NCBI GenBank assembly: GCA_902373545.1 | Contig: CABKMZ010000012.1 | Span: 1 to 40,430 of the forward strand | Source: an uncultured Actinomyces sp. | GTDB lineage: Bacteria > Actinomycetota > Actinomycetes > Actinomycetales > Actinomycetaceae | DNA: 40,430 nt | Direction: 5' to 3' | Shown here: piece after piece, positions 1 to 8,575 of the stretch | Position numbering within the stretch: the first letter of the stretch is position 1 | Layout of the letters: each line of letters starts with the position of its first letter | Translations under genes and position numbers: made by a program | Notes under the pieces: model-generated | Databases searched by the model: none | What the model saw: the letters and a program-made list of their open reading frames with translations, nothing else | What the model was told of the DNA's origin: nothing

Positions 1-3000
1 ACCAACCGCGCGCGTCACTCATCCACGCGCCCTCCGCCGGTGCCGGGTCCGGGTTGGGCGCCGGGTCCGGCGTCGGTTCGGGGGCACCCGGCATCGCCAG
101 ACGCACCCTATTCGTCACGTACGAGGCATCGCGCACCTCGACGCGCAGAGCAACGTCGGTGCCGGTCGGGGTCCACGGGAAGGTCGCGGAGGCCACGGGC
201 GCGCGGTCCCCGTTATCCGTCATCGCGGTCCAGTCACGAACCAGCGTCTCGGTGCCATCCGCACCGACCTGCACGGCGCGAACCTGCGACGTACCAGCGA
301 TGCCACCCGTCACGGACGCGGTCACGTCCACGGGCGTGCCAGCCGGACCCGTCAGCGTATACCCAGCCCCGGCCTCGGCAATGCCGGTACCGGACAGGGC
401 CACCGCCGGGAGCGTGATGCTGTGCAGCTGCGCGACGTCGATACCCGCTGACTCAAGCGCAGCCTTGGCGACGTTCCACGCCGCAGAACCCTCGGGGGCG
501 ACGACGTAGACCTGCGTGTCCGCCTTGTTCTCGTCGCTCAGCTCGGGCTCGAGGTCGAGGCGGGTCAGCGTGGATGGCAGCACGAGGACGCGCGGCACGT
601 CAACGCCGAAGGACACGGAGGTCATGCCCTCGCCGAAGAAGGCGCTCTGGCGACGACCGTTCGTCGGGCGACCGTCGTAGACGAAGGAGCCGTCCACACC
701 GCCGCGCACGATGATGCGGCGAGGCATCGGAACCCAGCTGCCCTCCATGCGGATCGAGCGCACCTTCGTGCCGTACTCGACGACCTCCAGGGAGTTGTTG
801 ACGACGCCGGTCGAGCGCTCCACCGAGTCCGGGATGACCAGCTCGGTCAGGGCCTTGCACTCGGCGAAGGCCTCATCGCCGATGACCCTCAGGCCAGCGG
901 GCAGGACGACGCGCGTGAGCGTCTTGTTGGCGCGGAACGCCGCGGCACCGATCTCGACCGTGCCCGCGCGCACCGTGTAATCGGTGAGCGAGTTCGCGGC
1001 CGGGGACAGAATCAGGTGCAAGCCGTCGTCCGCCTTGCGATACAGGACGTTGCTGTCGGCCGAATACACCGTGTTGGTCTCGGCAACGGTCAGCGACGCG
1101 ATCTTGTTGGAGTTGTACAGCGCGGTCTCGCCGAAGGAAGTCACACCCGCACCGATGTGGAACGAGGTCAGGGTGCCCGTCTCCGAGAAGGCCTGCTCAC
1201 CAACAGTGGTCACCGAATCCGGCAGGGTCACGGAGGACTGGCCGGCGCGGCTGAAAGCGAAGTCACCGATGGAGACCAGCCTGCCCAGCTCTGGGCGGTA
1301 GTTGACGCTCAGCTTGGAGCCGCTGGACTCAAAGGCGCTGCCCTTGATCGTGACGGTGCCGCCCAGGTCAACGGTTTCCAGCTTGCTCGCGTTGCAGAAC
1401 GCGCAGGTTCCGATCGTCTCGAAGCCCTCGGGCAGGGTGAGCGAGGTCAGCGAGGAGAGGCGGAAGGCCTCGTCGCCGATCGAGCGCAGAGACGCGGGCA
1501 GGGTCACGGTCACCAGGCCGGACTCCGTGAACGCCCGGTTCGCGATCTCAGTGGTCCCATCCATCACCGTGTACGTTCCGCCGGAGTTCTTCGCCGTCGG
1601 GTACAGGATCAGGCGCGAGTGGTCCTTGGAGTACAGGACGCCATCCACGCTGTCGTAGAACGGGTTGTCCGCATCGACCTCGACGCTGGTCAGCGCGCGG
1701 GTCTCCGCGTATCCGGAGGTCACCGATTCGCCGGAGACCTTCGGGCCGAAGGACAGCGTCGTCAGAGTCCTGACGTAGTCGATGAACTCGGCGCCAATCG
1801 TCGCGACGGAACGCGGCAGGGCCAGCGCCTCCAGGGAGGTGTGCGCAAAGGCGCGATCACCGATCGACGTCAGCTGCGAAGGGGCAGCCTTGTCGTCCTG
1901 GAAGGTGATCTTCTTGAGCGAGGAGTAGATGAACGCCTCGTTGCCGATGGTGCGCACACCGGCGGGGATCGTCACGTTCTCCACGGTCGAGCTGGCAAAT
2001 GCGCGCTCGCCGATGTCGGTGACGCCCTCGGGGATGACGACGTCGGTCGCGCTGCCCTTGTAGGCGGTCAGCACGCCGCTGTCGTCGATCACGAAGTCGT
2101 CGGCGTCGGCGGAACGCACAGTCACGGGGATCTGCGCGGTCTTAGCCGTGCCGGCCTCGTTCGTGACGGTCGCACTCAGCGTGCCAACACCCGCGTGATC
2201 GCCGCCCGTCAGGGTCGCCGTCGTCGACTCGGTTCCGGCCACGACGGTCGCCAGATCGGCGGGTTCGACGCTCCAGGTGACCTCACGGCCAGCCAGCGAG
2301 GGAGCCAGGTACGCCTTGAGGGCGGACTCCTCCCCCACCTTCACGGCGACGGAGGTCTGCGCGAGTTCGATGCCCGCGTCCTCGGAGATTTCACGCACGT
2401 GGACCGTCGCGGAGGCCGTCAGAGTCGGCTGGGAAGCGTCGGTCACGGTGATCGTCGCGTCGCCCGCGGCCACAGCGCTCACCTCGCCGGTCGCGCTCAC
2501 GGTCGCCACGGCCTCGTCCGAGGAGGACCACACCAGGTCGGTCACGTTGGCGTTCGTCGGCTCGTAGGAGGCGGTCAGCGAGACCTTCTCACCGGCGACA
2601 ACCGTGGACTCGGCCGGGGTCAGCGTCAGCGAGGTCATCGGGATGGTCTGGAAGCGGATCTGCTGGCGGGCCTGGTTCTTGCCCCAGTCCCAGGCGTACA
2701 GGTAGGAGGTCGCCGGGTCGGACGAGTCCGCGCGGTCGACCAGGTCCGCCCACTTGATCTCGTAGTGCTTGGAGTAGGTGCCGTCGGCCGCTCGGTTCGC
2801 GCCCACGGCCTCCTTCTCGTCGTAGTAGTGGCGAGACGTGGGAGACTCGGAGAACGCGATACCCGCCAGCGGCGAGTTATCGGCGACGTCGAAGGAGACG
2901 ACGCGCGCGTCGCCCTCACCGGTCACGGCGACGTTCGAAATAGTGGGCGCCTGGGTGTCCAGTGCGAACTCCCACGTCAGCTCCTGCTTGGTGGAGGAGG

Positions 3001-6000
3001 GCGCGAACGAGGAGGCCTCAATCGTCAGCTTGTAACGACCGTCGGGCAGCTCGTTGCCGTCCTTGTCGAAGCCGTCGAAGACCGGGTTGTTGCCCTCCTG
3101 GCTCTCCACGGGCTGCACGGCGCCCGCGGCGAAGCTGAACAGGGATTTCTTCGCGCGCTCGAAGGTATAGGAGCGCACGGTGTCCCCGGCCTCGTTCGTG
3201 TACGTGTAGGTCAGCTCCGGCGTGTTACGCAGCATGCACGTGCGCGGAAGCATCTTGTTGGGCGCTTCCTGGGCCGCGGAGCGCGACATGATGAAGTAGG
3301 CGGGATCGACCGCGCGCACGGACATCGGGTCCTGGCCGTCCAGCGGGTTGAGGGCGCCCAGGGGCACGTCCGTCGCCGGGTTCATGAGCGTCGAGGAGCA
3401 GGCGTGCGCGGTGCTGGTCTTGCCGTCGTACCACTTGCCGTCGAAGACTGCGGGCGCGCCCCAGGAACCATAGAAGCCCATGTAGGGAACCGTCAGGTCG
3501 GGAGCTCCGTCGGTGCTCGTGAAGGTCACGGCGCCGTCGATGAAGGTGCCCTTGGGCGCGTTCGCGTTCGCGTACGAGGCGAAGGCCGAGCGCGGGGTCA
3601 CGGTGACGGTCACGGTGGCGCTCGACTTGGCGGGCACGGTCACGGACTCGGAGGAGAAGGTCAGGTCGATGCCCTGCCCCGCCCAGTTCTTGGAGTGCTC
3701 GGTGAAGAGCTCACCCTCGACGATCTCGGACAGCGCCTGGCCGCCGAGCGTGTAGGTGTGGGCCTCGGTCGACATGTTCGTGAGCTCCACCTGGAAGCTC
3801 CAGCCCGACGTACCGTCTCCCAGGTCAGCCTTGGGGCGTGAAGGGTTGGCAGCTCCCACCACGGTCGGGTACACGTACGAGGTCGTGGCCGCGACCGCGT
3901 CCACCTGACCCGCGCCGACGCGACGCGGGGAGTAGTAGGTGCCGTTGTTCTGATCGACGTCCAGCAGCGGGTGGGCGGTGCCCATCAGGAAGTTGGTGAC
4001 GATCGTCGTCTTCTCGTAGGCCGACAGGGAGGCGAACTCCGGGTCCTCGTTGAGGCGCTGGCGCACGAGCGTCGTGATGCCCGCAACCTGCGGGGTCGCC
4101 ATGGACGTACCGGACATCGATCGGTATTCATTGCCCAGGACCGCTGCCACAATGTTGCCGCCGGGGGCCGCGACCTCGGGCTTGAGGGTCAGGTTCGGGG
4201 TGACGCCCCACGACGTGAAGTCGGAGATCGTGGGGTTGTTCGAGGCCAGCTCGAGGCCCGCGTGCGGGTTGGAGATGGAGATGGAGTGAGAGTCGGCGGC
4301 GTTGATGGCCTCGATCAGCGCGTCCTTCTCCTTCTTCGTGATGGTCACGGTGGGCAACGTGTGCGTGGACTCGATGGTCGCCACGTAGGGGGTGTCCGTC
4401 TCGTCAGCGTCGCCGATGATGAGGGCGGCGGGCGTCGAACTCAGCTTGGTCAGCGCGCTGACTTTGGCCTCATGCGTCATGTCCGCGCCGGTCGCGCTGT
4501 CCGATCCGCCGCGGTCCTCCAGGACGATGACGTTGGACAGGTCACCGGGGTGCTGCGCAACCATCGTCTCCAGGGCTGCCGCGTCGCCGATTCCGCCGAA
4601 TATAACGGTGTAGGTACCCTCCGTGATGTCCAGCAGACTGGGCACGAAAGCATCCTTGAGTCCGCGGGACTTGCGGTAGACAACCTTCTTGTCACCGTAG
4701 GTCAGGTAGGGCAGGGCGTCCTGGTTGTTGACCGAGGCAATGGCCAGGGTCGAGCCGTAGGAAGCGGGTTCGGAGACCGTGCCCGAGTCGGGGTCGGTCG
4801 CATAGGGCTTGCCCTTACCCGAGTAGTTCGAGAAGGCGCTCGAGTAGGAGTTGCCAGCGGCGGCGTTGACGGTCACGCCGGCTGCTGCGAGGTTGTTGTA
4901 CACCTCGGAGTAGACGGTTCCAGCCTCGGTACCCATGCCCGCATCGTCACCGAGCGAGAGATTGATCGAGTCGGGCCTGAGGACGACCGCGTCGTCGAGG
5001 GCCGCCAGCACGGTGCTGTCCGGGATTGCCCCGTCCTTGTCGGCGGCGACCTTGGCCACGATGATCTGGGCGTTGGGCGCGGTGCCCTGCAGGTCGGGCG
5101 CGTTGGCGGCCGCGATGGAGGCGACGTGCGTGCCGTGGGACAGGTCCTTGGTGGAGGTGGGCAGCACGTTGGCGTCGTTGTCGGCGTAGTCGAAGACGAA
5201 GGGGATCTTCGCGTTGATGTAGGCACCGGTCTTGCCGTGGCTCAGCTGGCTGGCGAGGACCTCGACGTCGTGCTGCGACAGGCGCACGGATACGTCGTCC
5301 ATGGACCCGGAGAAGGCCTGGTGGGTGGACTCGATACCCGTGTCGATGACCTCGATGACCTGGTTGTCGCCCTTTTGCGGGGTCTGGTTCGCGCGGGTCA
5401 TCTCAAGGGAGGACCCGTTCTTCAGCTCGGGGTTCACGGCGTCCGCGCCGGCCACGCCGGTGTCGCCGTCGACGACCATCGGCTTGTGGTAGCGTTCGAT
5501 GAAGGCGGTCTTGACGCCCTCGGTGCCCTTGATGGCCTCGAGCGCGGCGGCGGGTGCCTCAATCGCGAAGCCGTCGAAGGCGTTGGTGTAGTCACGCACG
5601 TGCGTGATGGAGGCGCCGGGGAACTCAGCCTCGATCGAGGCCGCGACGCGGTCCTTGACGGTCTGGTGCTTGGTGGAGAAGGAATGGCCGAAGGCGCGCT
5701 GCGTCCAGGGCACTCCCGCGTTCGTTCCCTCCATCTGGACGATAAACATGGTCGGGGTGTCGTCGGCGGGCTCGGGGGTGGTGCTCGCGCTGTCTTCCCC
5801 GGCCTCGTCGGCGCTGTCGGAGGGCGTGGGGGCTGCCGATTGCGCGTCGGAGGACGAGGCCTGGGTGTCCTCGGTCCCCTGCGTCGGGCTCTGCGCGGCG
5901 GCACCGGATTGCGTCTGGTTCTCATCATCGGCGGCGAAGGCTGCCGGAATACTGACTGTGGTCGCTGCGAGGGCGCCGGTTACTACCAGCGCCAGCGCCG

Positions 6001-6019
6001 TGATTGATCGATGGGACAT
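1..6019 (-). CDS. Secreted S8 subtilisin-like protease with Big_2 and BspA-type LRR domains (3' end beyond window)
   Basis: About 2,006 codons are visible and the frame is still open at the window edge, so the C-terminus is missing. Residues 1-29 form a signal peptide (MSHRS... hydrophobic ...PAAFA). An acidic Ser/Thr/Pro linker and an I9-like propeptide follow. The S8 catalytic domain shows Asp226 (VIDTG), His298 (SHGTHVAS), oxyanion Asn390 (AAAGNS) and Ser639 (SGTSMATP). A PA-like insert lies between Asn390 and Ser639, as in lactocepin/C5a-peptidase relatives. After an Fn3-like region come Ig-like Big_2 repeats (around residues 1130-1300), then many BspA-type (LRR_5) leucine-rich repeats of the form LTLPxGFETIGxxAF (about 1310-1830). 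The far end is Pro/Asp-rich (PNPDPAPAEG). It should act at the cell surface on host or bacterial proteins, with the LRRs as an adhesion module. The ATG at 6019 is preceded by a weak Shine-Dalgarno (AAGTGAG). Domain identity is strong; substrate and anchoring mode are unknown. Confidence 0.93.
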   Translation of the reverse strand, partial: MSHRSITALALVVTGALAATTVSIPAAFAADDENQTQSGAAAQSPTQGTEDTQASSSDAQSAAPTPSDSADEAGEDSASTTPEPADDTPTMFIVQMEGTNAGVPWTQRAFGHSFSTKHQTVKDRVAASIEAEFPGASITHVRDYTNAFDGFAIEAPAAALEAIKGTEGVKTAFIERYHKPMVVDGDTGVAGADAVNPELKNGSSLEMTRANQTPQKGDNQVIEVIDTGIESTHQAFSGSMDDVSVRLSQHDVEVLASQLSHGKTGAYINAKIPFVFDYADNDANVLPTSTKDLSHGTHVASIAAANAPDLQGTAPNAQIIVAKVAADKDGAIPDSTVLAALDDAVVLRPDSINLSLGDDAGMGTEAGTVYSEVYNNLAAAGVTVNAAAGNSYSSAFSNYSGKGKPYATDPDSGTVSEPASYGSTLAIASVNNQDALPYLTYGDKKVVYRKSRGLKDAFVPSLLDITEGTYTVIFGGIGDAAALETMVAQHPGDLSNVIVLEDRGGSDSATGADMTHEAKVSALTKLSSTPAALIIGDADETDTPYVATIESTHTLPTVTITKKEKDALIEAINAADSHSISISNPHAGLELASNNPTISDFTSWGVTPNLTLKPEVAAPGGNIVAAVLGNEYRSMSGTSMATPQVAGITTLVRQRLNEDPEFASLSAYEKTTIVTNFLMGTAHPLLDVDQNNGTYYSPRRVGAGQVDAVAATTSYVYPTVVGAANPSRPKADLGDGTSGWSFQVELTNMSTEAHTYTLGGQALSEIVEGELFTEHSKNWAGQGIDLTFSSESVTVPAKSSATVTVTVTPRSAFASYANANAPKGTFIDGAVTFTSTDGAPDLTVPYMGFYGSWGAPAVFDGKWYDGKTSTAHACSSTLMNPATDVPLGALNPLDGQDPMSVRAVDPAYFIMSRSAAQEAPNKMLPRTCMLRNTPELTYTYTNEAGDTVRSYTFERAKKSLFSFAAGAVQPVESQEGNNPVFDGFDKDGNELPDGRYKLTIEASSFAPSSTKQELTWEFALDTQAPTISNVAVTGEGDARVVSFDVADNSPLAGIAFSESPTSRHYYDEKEAVGANRAADGTYSKHYEIKWADLVDRADSSDPATSYLYAWDWGKNQARQQIRFQTIPMTSLTLTPAESTVVAGEKVSLTASYEPTNANVTDLVWSSSDEAVATVSATGEVSAVAAGDATITVTDASQPTLTASATVHVREISEDAGIELAQTSVAVKVGEESALKAYLAPSLAGREVTWSVEPADLATVVAGTESTTATLTGGDHAGVGTLSATVTNEAGTAKTAQIPVTVRSADADDFVIDDSGVLTAYKGSATDVVIPEGVTDIGERAFASSTVENVTIPAGVRTIGNEAFIYSSLKKITFQDDKAAPSQLTSIGDRAFAHTSLEALALPRSVATIGAEFIDYVRTLTTLSFGPKVSGESVTSGYAETRALTSVEVDADNPFYDSVDGVLYSKDHSRLILYPTAKNSGGTYTVMDGTTEIANRAFTESGLVTVTLPASLRSIGDEAFRLSSLTSLTLPEGFETIGTCAFCNASKLETVDLGGTVTIKGSAFESSGSKLSVNYRPELGRLVSIGDFAFSRAGQSSVTLPDSVTTVGEQAFSETGTLTSFHIGAGVTSFGETALYNSNKIASLTVAETNTVYSADSNVLYRKADDGLHLILSPAANSLTDYTVRAGTVEIGAAAFRANKTLTRVVLPAGLRVIGDEAFAECKALTELVIPDSVERSTGVVNNSLEVVEYGTKVRSIRMEGSWVPMPRRIIVRGGVDGSFVYDGRPTNGRRQSAFFGEGMTSVSFGVDVPRVLVLPSTLTRLDLEPELSDENKADTQVYVVAPEGSAAWNVAKAALESAGIDVAQLHSITLPAVALSGTGIAEAGAGYTLTGPAGTPVDVTASVTGGIAGTSQVRAVQVGADGTETLVRDWTAMTDNGDRAPVASATFPWTPTGTDVALRVEVRDASYVTNRVRLAMPGAPEPTPDPAPNPDPAPAEGAWMSDARGW

Positions 6020-6364
6020 CCGTGGCTCACTTAGTTGACAACTGGGCGTGGGGCGCGTCGCGTCACGGTGACACACCCAGTGTCAAGACTAGAGCGGGGA
6101 GCCTGTAAAAACTAACCTCGTCCGCCTTTATTCTCGGCATCTGTCAAGGGCTTTACCCTCGATGATTAATAGGGTAGACTGCTCTATTTTAGTCTCACCT
6201 TAGTTGCAATAGTTTTGTATTATTTTGGCTGGTTCCACACGTGAAGCTTTCGCCAACCCGAGCGCGGGCACGCGCAGACACAAACCCGCCAGGAGGCCTC
6301 GGACATCAGTGCCCACGCCCCCCGGCGGGTGTGTGTATGGTCGCGCCTCGAGGGCCCGATGCAC
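6020..6364. other. AT-rich upstream region of the protease gene, no gene
   Basis: These 345 bases separate the protease start from the end of the YbjQ-family gene. 6090-6240 is clearly richer in A and T than its surroundings and probably holds the protease promoter; TTGACA-like hexamers on the minus strand lie near 6080 and 6145, but neither has a convincing -10 partner. An inverted repeat, 6278-6290 with 6324-6336 (13 bp, one mismatch, 33-base loop), may end transcription of the YbjQ-family gene, though it lacks a T-run. Confidence 0.4.
6184..6202 (-). promoter_or_regulatory. Possible DtxR/IdeR-type iron box
   Basis: Read on the minus strand, TAAGGTGAGACTAAAATAG agrees at about 14 of 19 positions with the DtxR/IdeR consensus TTAGGTTAGGCTAACCTAA. 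A lone half-site, GAGGTTAG, lies nearer the gene around 6113-6120. Both are upstream of the protease start at 6019. Matches of this quality can occur by chance in AT-rich DNA, so this is tentative. Confidence 0.3.
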
Positions 6365-6685
6365 TCAGAGAATGACGGCGGTTCCCGTCGCAATTGCGGC
6401 AAGCATACCGTTGTCGCTGCCGGCCGTGAAGTAGTCAACCTTCACGCCGACGACCGCGTTGGCACCCATCGCCTGCGCGCGTGCGCACATCTCGTTGACG
6501 GCCGTTGCGGCGGCGTTGCCGATCTCCTCCTCGTACTGGGAGGCGCGGCCGCCGAACATATTGGACAGGCTGGCGCCAAAGTCCTTGAAGACATTGACAC
6601 CGGCGAACGTCTCGCCGGATACCATGCCGATGTAGCGCTTAATCGGCGTACCCTCAACGGTCGGGGTCGTCACCACAAGCATCAT
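6365..6685 (-). CDS. YbjQ/UPF0145-family protein
   Basis: 106 aa, the usual size of the YbjQ (UPF0145) family, small soluble homo-oligomeric proteins of uncertain function sometimes described as heavy-metal-binding. Family hallmarks are the N-terminal strand LVVTTPTVEG, the central GxxxxNxF segment (GETFAGVNVFKD) and the C-terminal MGANAVVGVKVDY block. AGGAG lies just upstream of two consecutive ATGs (6685 and 6682); spacing slightly favours the second. The gene appears monocistronic. Recognition of the family is firm; cellular role is not. Confidence 0.87.
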   Translation of the reverse strand: MMLVVTTPTVEGTPIKRYIGMVSGETFAGVNVFKDFGASLSNMFGGRASQYEEEIGNAAATAVNEMCARAQAMGANAVVGVKVDYFTAGSDNGMLAAIATGTAVIL

Positions 6686-6748
6686 GTTCTCCTTTGGTTA
6701 GGTTGTGAACAGACCAACATTACCCGCATTCCCGCACGAAGGCTAGTA

Positions 6749-6774
6749 GGTCCGCGCCCGCGCGGGCGGGGACC
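6749..6774. terminator. GC-rich hairpin upstream of YbjQ-family gene
   Basis: GGTCCGCGCCCG (6749-6760) and CGGGCGGGGACC (6763-6774) form a 12-bp stem with one mismatch and a 2-base loop. No T-run follows on either strand. It lies in the 338-base gap between the divergent YbjQ-family and NYN genes and may insulate the two promoters. The rest of 6686-6929 shows nothing else I can name. Confidence 0.35.
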
Positions 6775-6929
6775 ACCTGACAGCTCGGTGCGGACCGGGC
6801 CGCTGCAATTCGGACTGTTAGGCGTCGCCCGCGAGTTTGATCGGGTGCCGGATAATCGTCTTGAGTTTCTCGGGAGCTACCTTGCGGGCATCCACGCGCT
6901 ACCCTTCAACAGATCCACGGCACATTGTC

Positions 6930-6959
6930 TTGCATAACGGCATGCACAGCTGCTATGCT
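6930..6959 (+). promoter_or_regulatory. Candidate promoter of the NYN-hydrolase operon
   Basis: TTGCAT (6930-6935) and TATGCT (6954-6959) are separated by 18 bases. The predicted start near 6967 gives a leader of about 57 bases containing a hairpin and the ribosome binding site. The same -10 hexamer is used in the putative tmRNA promoter in this window. Confidence 0.4.
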
Positions 6960-6972
6960 TCCTGCCATAGCT

Positions 6973-6999
6973 CCCCGTCATCCCCAGGGATTGGCGGGG
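6973..6999 (+). promoter_or_regulatory. Leader hairpin before NYN gene (attenuator-like)
   Basis: CCCCG (6973-6977) pairs with CGGGG (6995-6999); inside them CATCCC and GGGATTG add further imperfect pairs. TTTACTCTAT follows directly, then the ribosome binding site GGAGG at 7012-7016. A terminator-shaped hairpin between promoter and start codon could attenuate the operon or stabilise the mRNA 5' end. Confidence 0.35.
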
Positions 7000-7023
7000 T
7001 TTACTCTATCCGGAGGCGTCACA

Positions 7024-7656
7024 ATGACTGTGCGTATGGCCGTCGTCATCGACTATCAGAACGTTCACCTCACAGCCGCCCAACTCTTTCTGCCCGGCCG
7101 CCCTATCGAGGAGAGCCTGATCGACCCGTTTCGGTTCGCGAAGCAACTTGCGAAGGCACGTAACAAGGATGGCCAACACGAGGTTGAAGTTTCACGAGTC
7201 GAAGTCTTCCGCGGATTTCCAATCCAAGCTGACGACCCAGATGGATATCGCCGGAACCACGCACAAAAGTCGAAGTGGGAGTACGGTCATCATGGCATGG
7301 TCTCAGTAACCCTACGACCTCTCAAATACAACTGGGAATGGTTTGATGGACGCAAAACTCCTGTCCGTTCAACACGCAGGGAAAAGGGTGTTGATGTCAT
7401 GTGTGCCCTCGCACTCGTTCGACTCGCACGATCAGGAAACTACGACGTCGTTACCCTCGCCTCGCGGGATACCGACCTCGCCCCTGCCCTTGATGAAGCA
7501 CACAAACTACAAGCCGCAAAGATTGAAGCGGCAAAGTGGTACGACCCCTCCGACAGACGAACGTTTGGAAATATAAAAACCGAAGCGCGACTCTGGACGA
7601 CCTCCATGAACCAAGATCATTTCATGGGTTCGCTAGACCCTCGGAACTACGAGTAG
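7024..7656 (+). CDS. NYN-domain (PIN-like) putative ribonuclease
   Basis: 210 aa. The start at 7024 is chosen because GGAGG lies 7 bases upstream and the domain begins at once; an upstream in-frame start at 6925 would add 33 residues of non-conserved sequence overlapping the promoter. NYN/PIN-like acidic residues are visible: Asp10 in AVVIDYQNVHL, Asp124 in KGVDVMCALALVRLA, and Asp149 and Asp151 in LASRDTDLAPAL. Such proteins are metal-dependent endoribonucleases, often tied to RNA quality control or phage defence. An alpha/beta hydrolase follows after 39 bases, probably co-transcribed. The gene is visibly less GC-rich than the flanking core genes, suggesting transfer. The RNA target is unknown. 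Confidence 0.87.
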   Translation: MTVRMAVVIDYQNVHLTAAQLFLPGRPIEESLIDPFRFAKQLAKARNKDGQHEVEVSRVEVFRGFPIQADDPDGYRRNHAQKSKWEYGHHGMVSVTLRPLKYNWEWFDGRKTPVRSTRREKGVDVMCALALVRLARSGNYDVVTLASRDTDLAPALDEAHKLQAAKIEAAKWYDPSDRRTFGNIKTEARLWTTSMNQDHFMGSLDPRNYE

Positions 7657-7695
7657 GTCCGTTCCCACCACAAGGACACCGCACGAGGACATTGC

Positions 7696-8478
7696 ATGAG
7701 AATGCACGTTTACGAGGGTGTTGGGGACGACTCCCCCACCGTCCTCCTTATTCACCCAATGCTGTCGTCTGCCTCGCGCATGAAGGCCGCAGTCGCCGAC
7801 CACATGGGCGACGGGCTGCGTTTCCTCATACCGGACCTGTCCGCCCACGGGGACGAGGCCTCGGCACCCTATTCGTCAGCAATCGAGGAAGCGGCGGCGA
7901 TCCACTCCTGGCTGGTGGACAATGGGATCCGCCATCTGGCTCTGGGATTCGGGGCATCGCTCGGCGGGGTCGTGTTCTTCGAACTACTGCGCTTCCCCGA
8001 CTTGTCGTTCGACCGCCTCTTCATCGAAGGCGTGAGCTTCTACTCGGGAGGGCCGATCTCGAGGACGGGCGGCGCAATCCTGAGCCACATCATGGTCGCA
8101 AAGCACCGCAAGGCCATGCACGACCCGGAGGCAGGAGTTCGCAAGCTCGCGCGGCTTTTCGGCGAAGAGGTCGCCCGCCCCATGGCCGAGAGCCTTGCTG
8201 CGATGAGCGAGGAGAGCATTCGGGCGATCGTGCGCGACTGCTCGCGGGTCACACTGCCGCACCTGTCCCCCGACGTTCAGCGCCGCTGCACGTTCGCGTA
8301 CGGGCAGAAAGACTCGGACCTGCGACTGGCACGGCGCACGGTTCCGCGCCTCTATCCCGACGCGGAGCTGGTCGTGTGGCCGGGGAGGGGCCATTGCGAG
8401 CGCATGAGCCGTGACTCGCGCGCCTACGGGGCGATGCTGCGAAACGTCGCCCTGGGCGGCCGAGAAACCACAGCCTAA
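7696..8478 (+). CDS. Alpha/beta hydrolase
   Basis: 260 aa, cytosolic alpha/beta-hydrolase fold. An N-terminal strand (TVLLIHPMLSSASRM) carries the oxyanion segment. The nucleophile elbow GFGASLGG has Ser88, the acid is probably Asp206 in YGQKDSDLR, and His233 in GRGHCER completes the triad. ACGAGGA precedes the ATG. It follows the NYN gene by 39 bases and is likely part of the same transcript. The substrate cannot be read from sequence; esterase or lipase-like activity is the family default. A convergent gene ends at 8576. Confidence 0.87.
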   Translation: MRMHVYEGVGDDSPTVLLIHPMLSSASRMKAAVADHMGDGLRFLIPDLSAHGDEASAPYSSAIEEAAAIHSWLVDNGIRHLALGFGASLGGVVFFELLRFPDLSFDRLFIEGVSFYSGGPISRTGGAILSHIMVAKHRKAMHDPEAGVRKLARLFGEEVARPMAESLAAMSEESIRAIVRDCSRVTLPHLSPDVQRRCTFAYGQKDSDLRLARRTVPRLYPDAELVVWPGRGHCERMSRDSRAYGAMLRNVALGGRETTA

Positions 8479-8575
8479 TCCCAGGGGCAACTCAGCAACC
8501 GCAAACTCACGGAAACCTCAGTCACGAGCCCAAGACATACACACGGCCACGCGCTAGCGGCCTGCACCCACAGGG

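Noticed and set aside
1016..6007. Very long plus-strand frames (941 and 678 codons) opposite the protease gene
   Set aside because: They are Gly/Arg/Val-rich antisense shadows of a clearly recognised S8 protease with conserved catalytic residues; no domain is visible in them.
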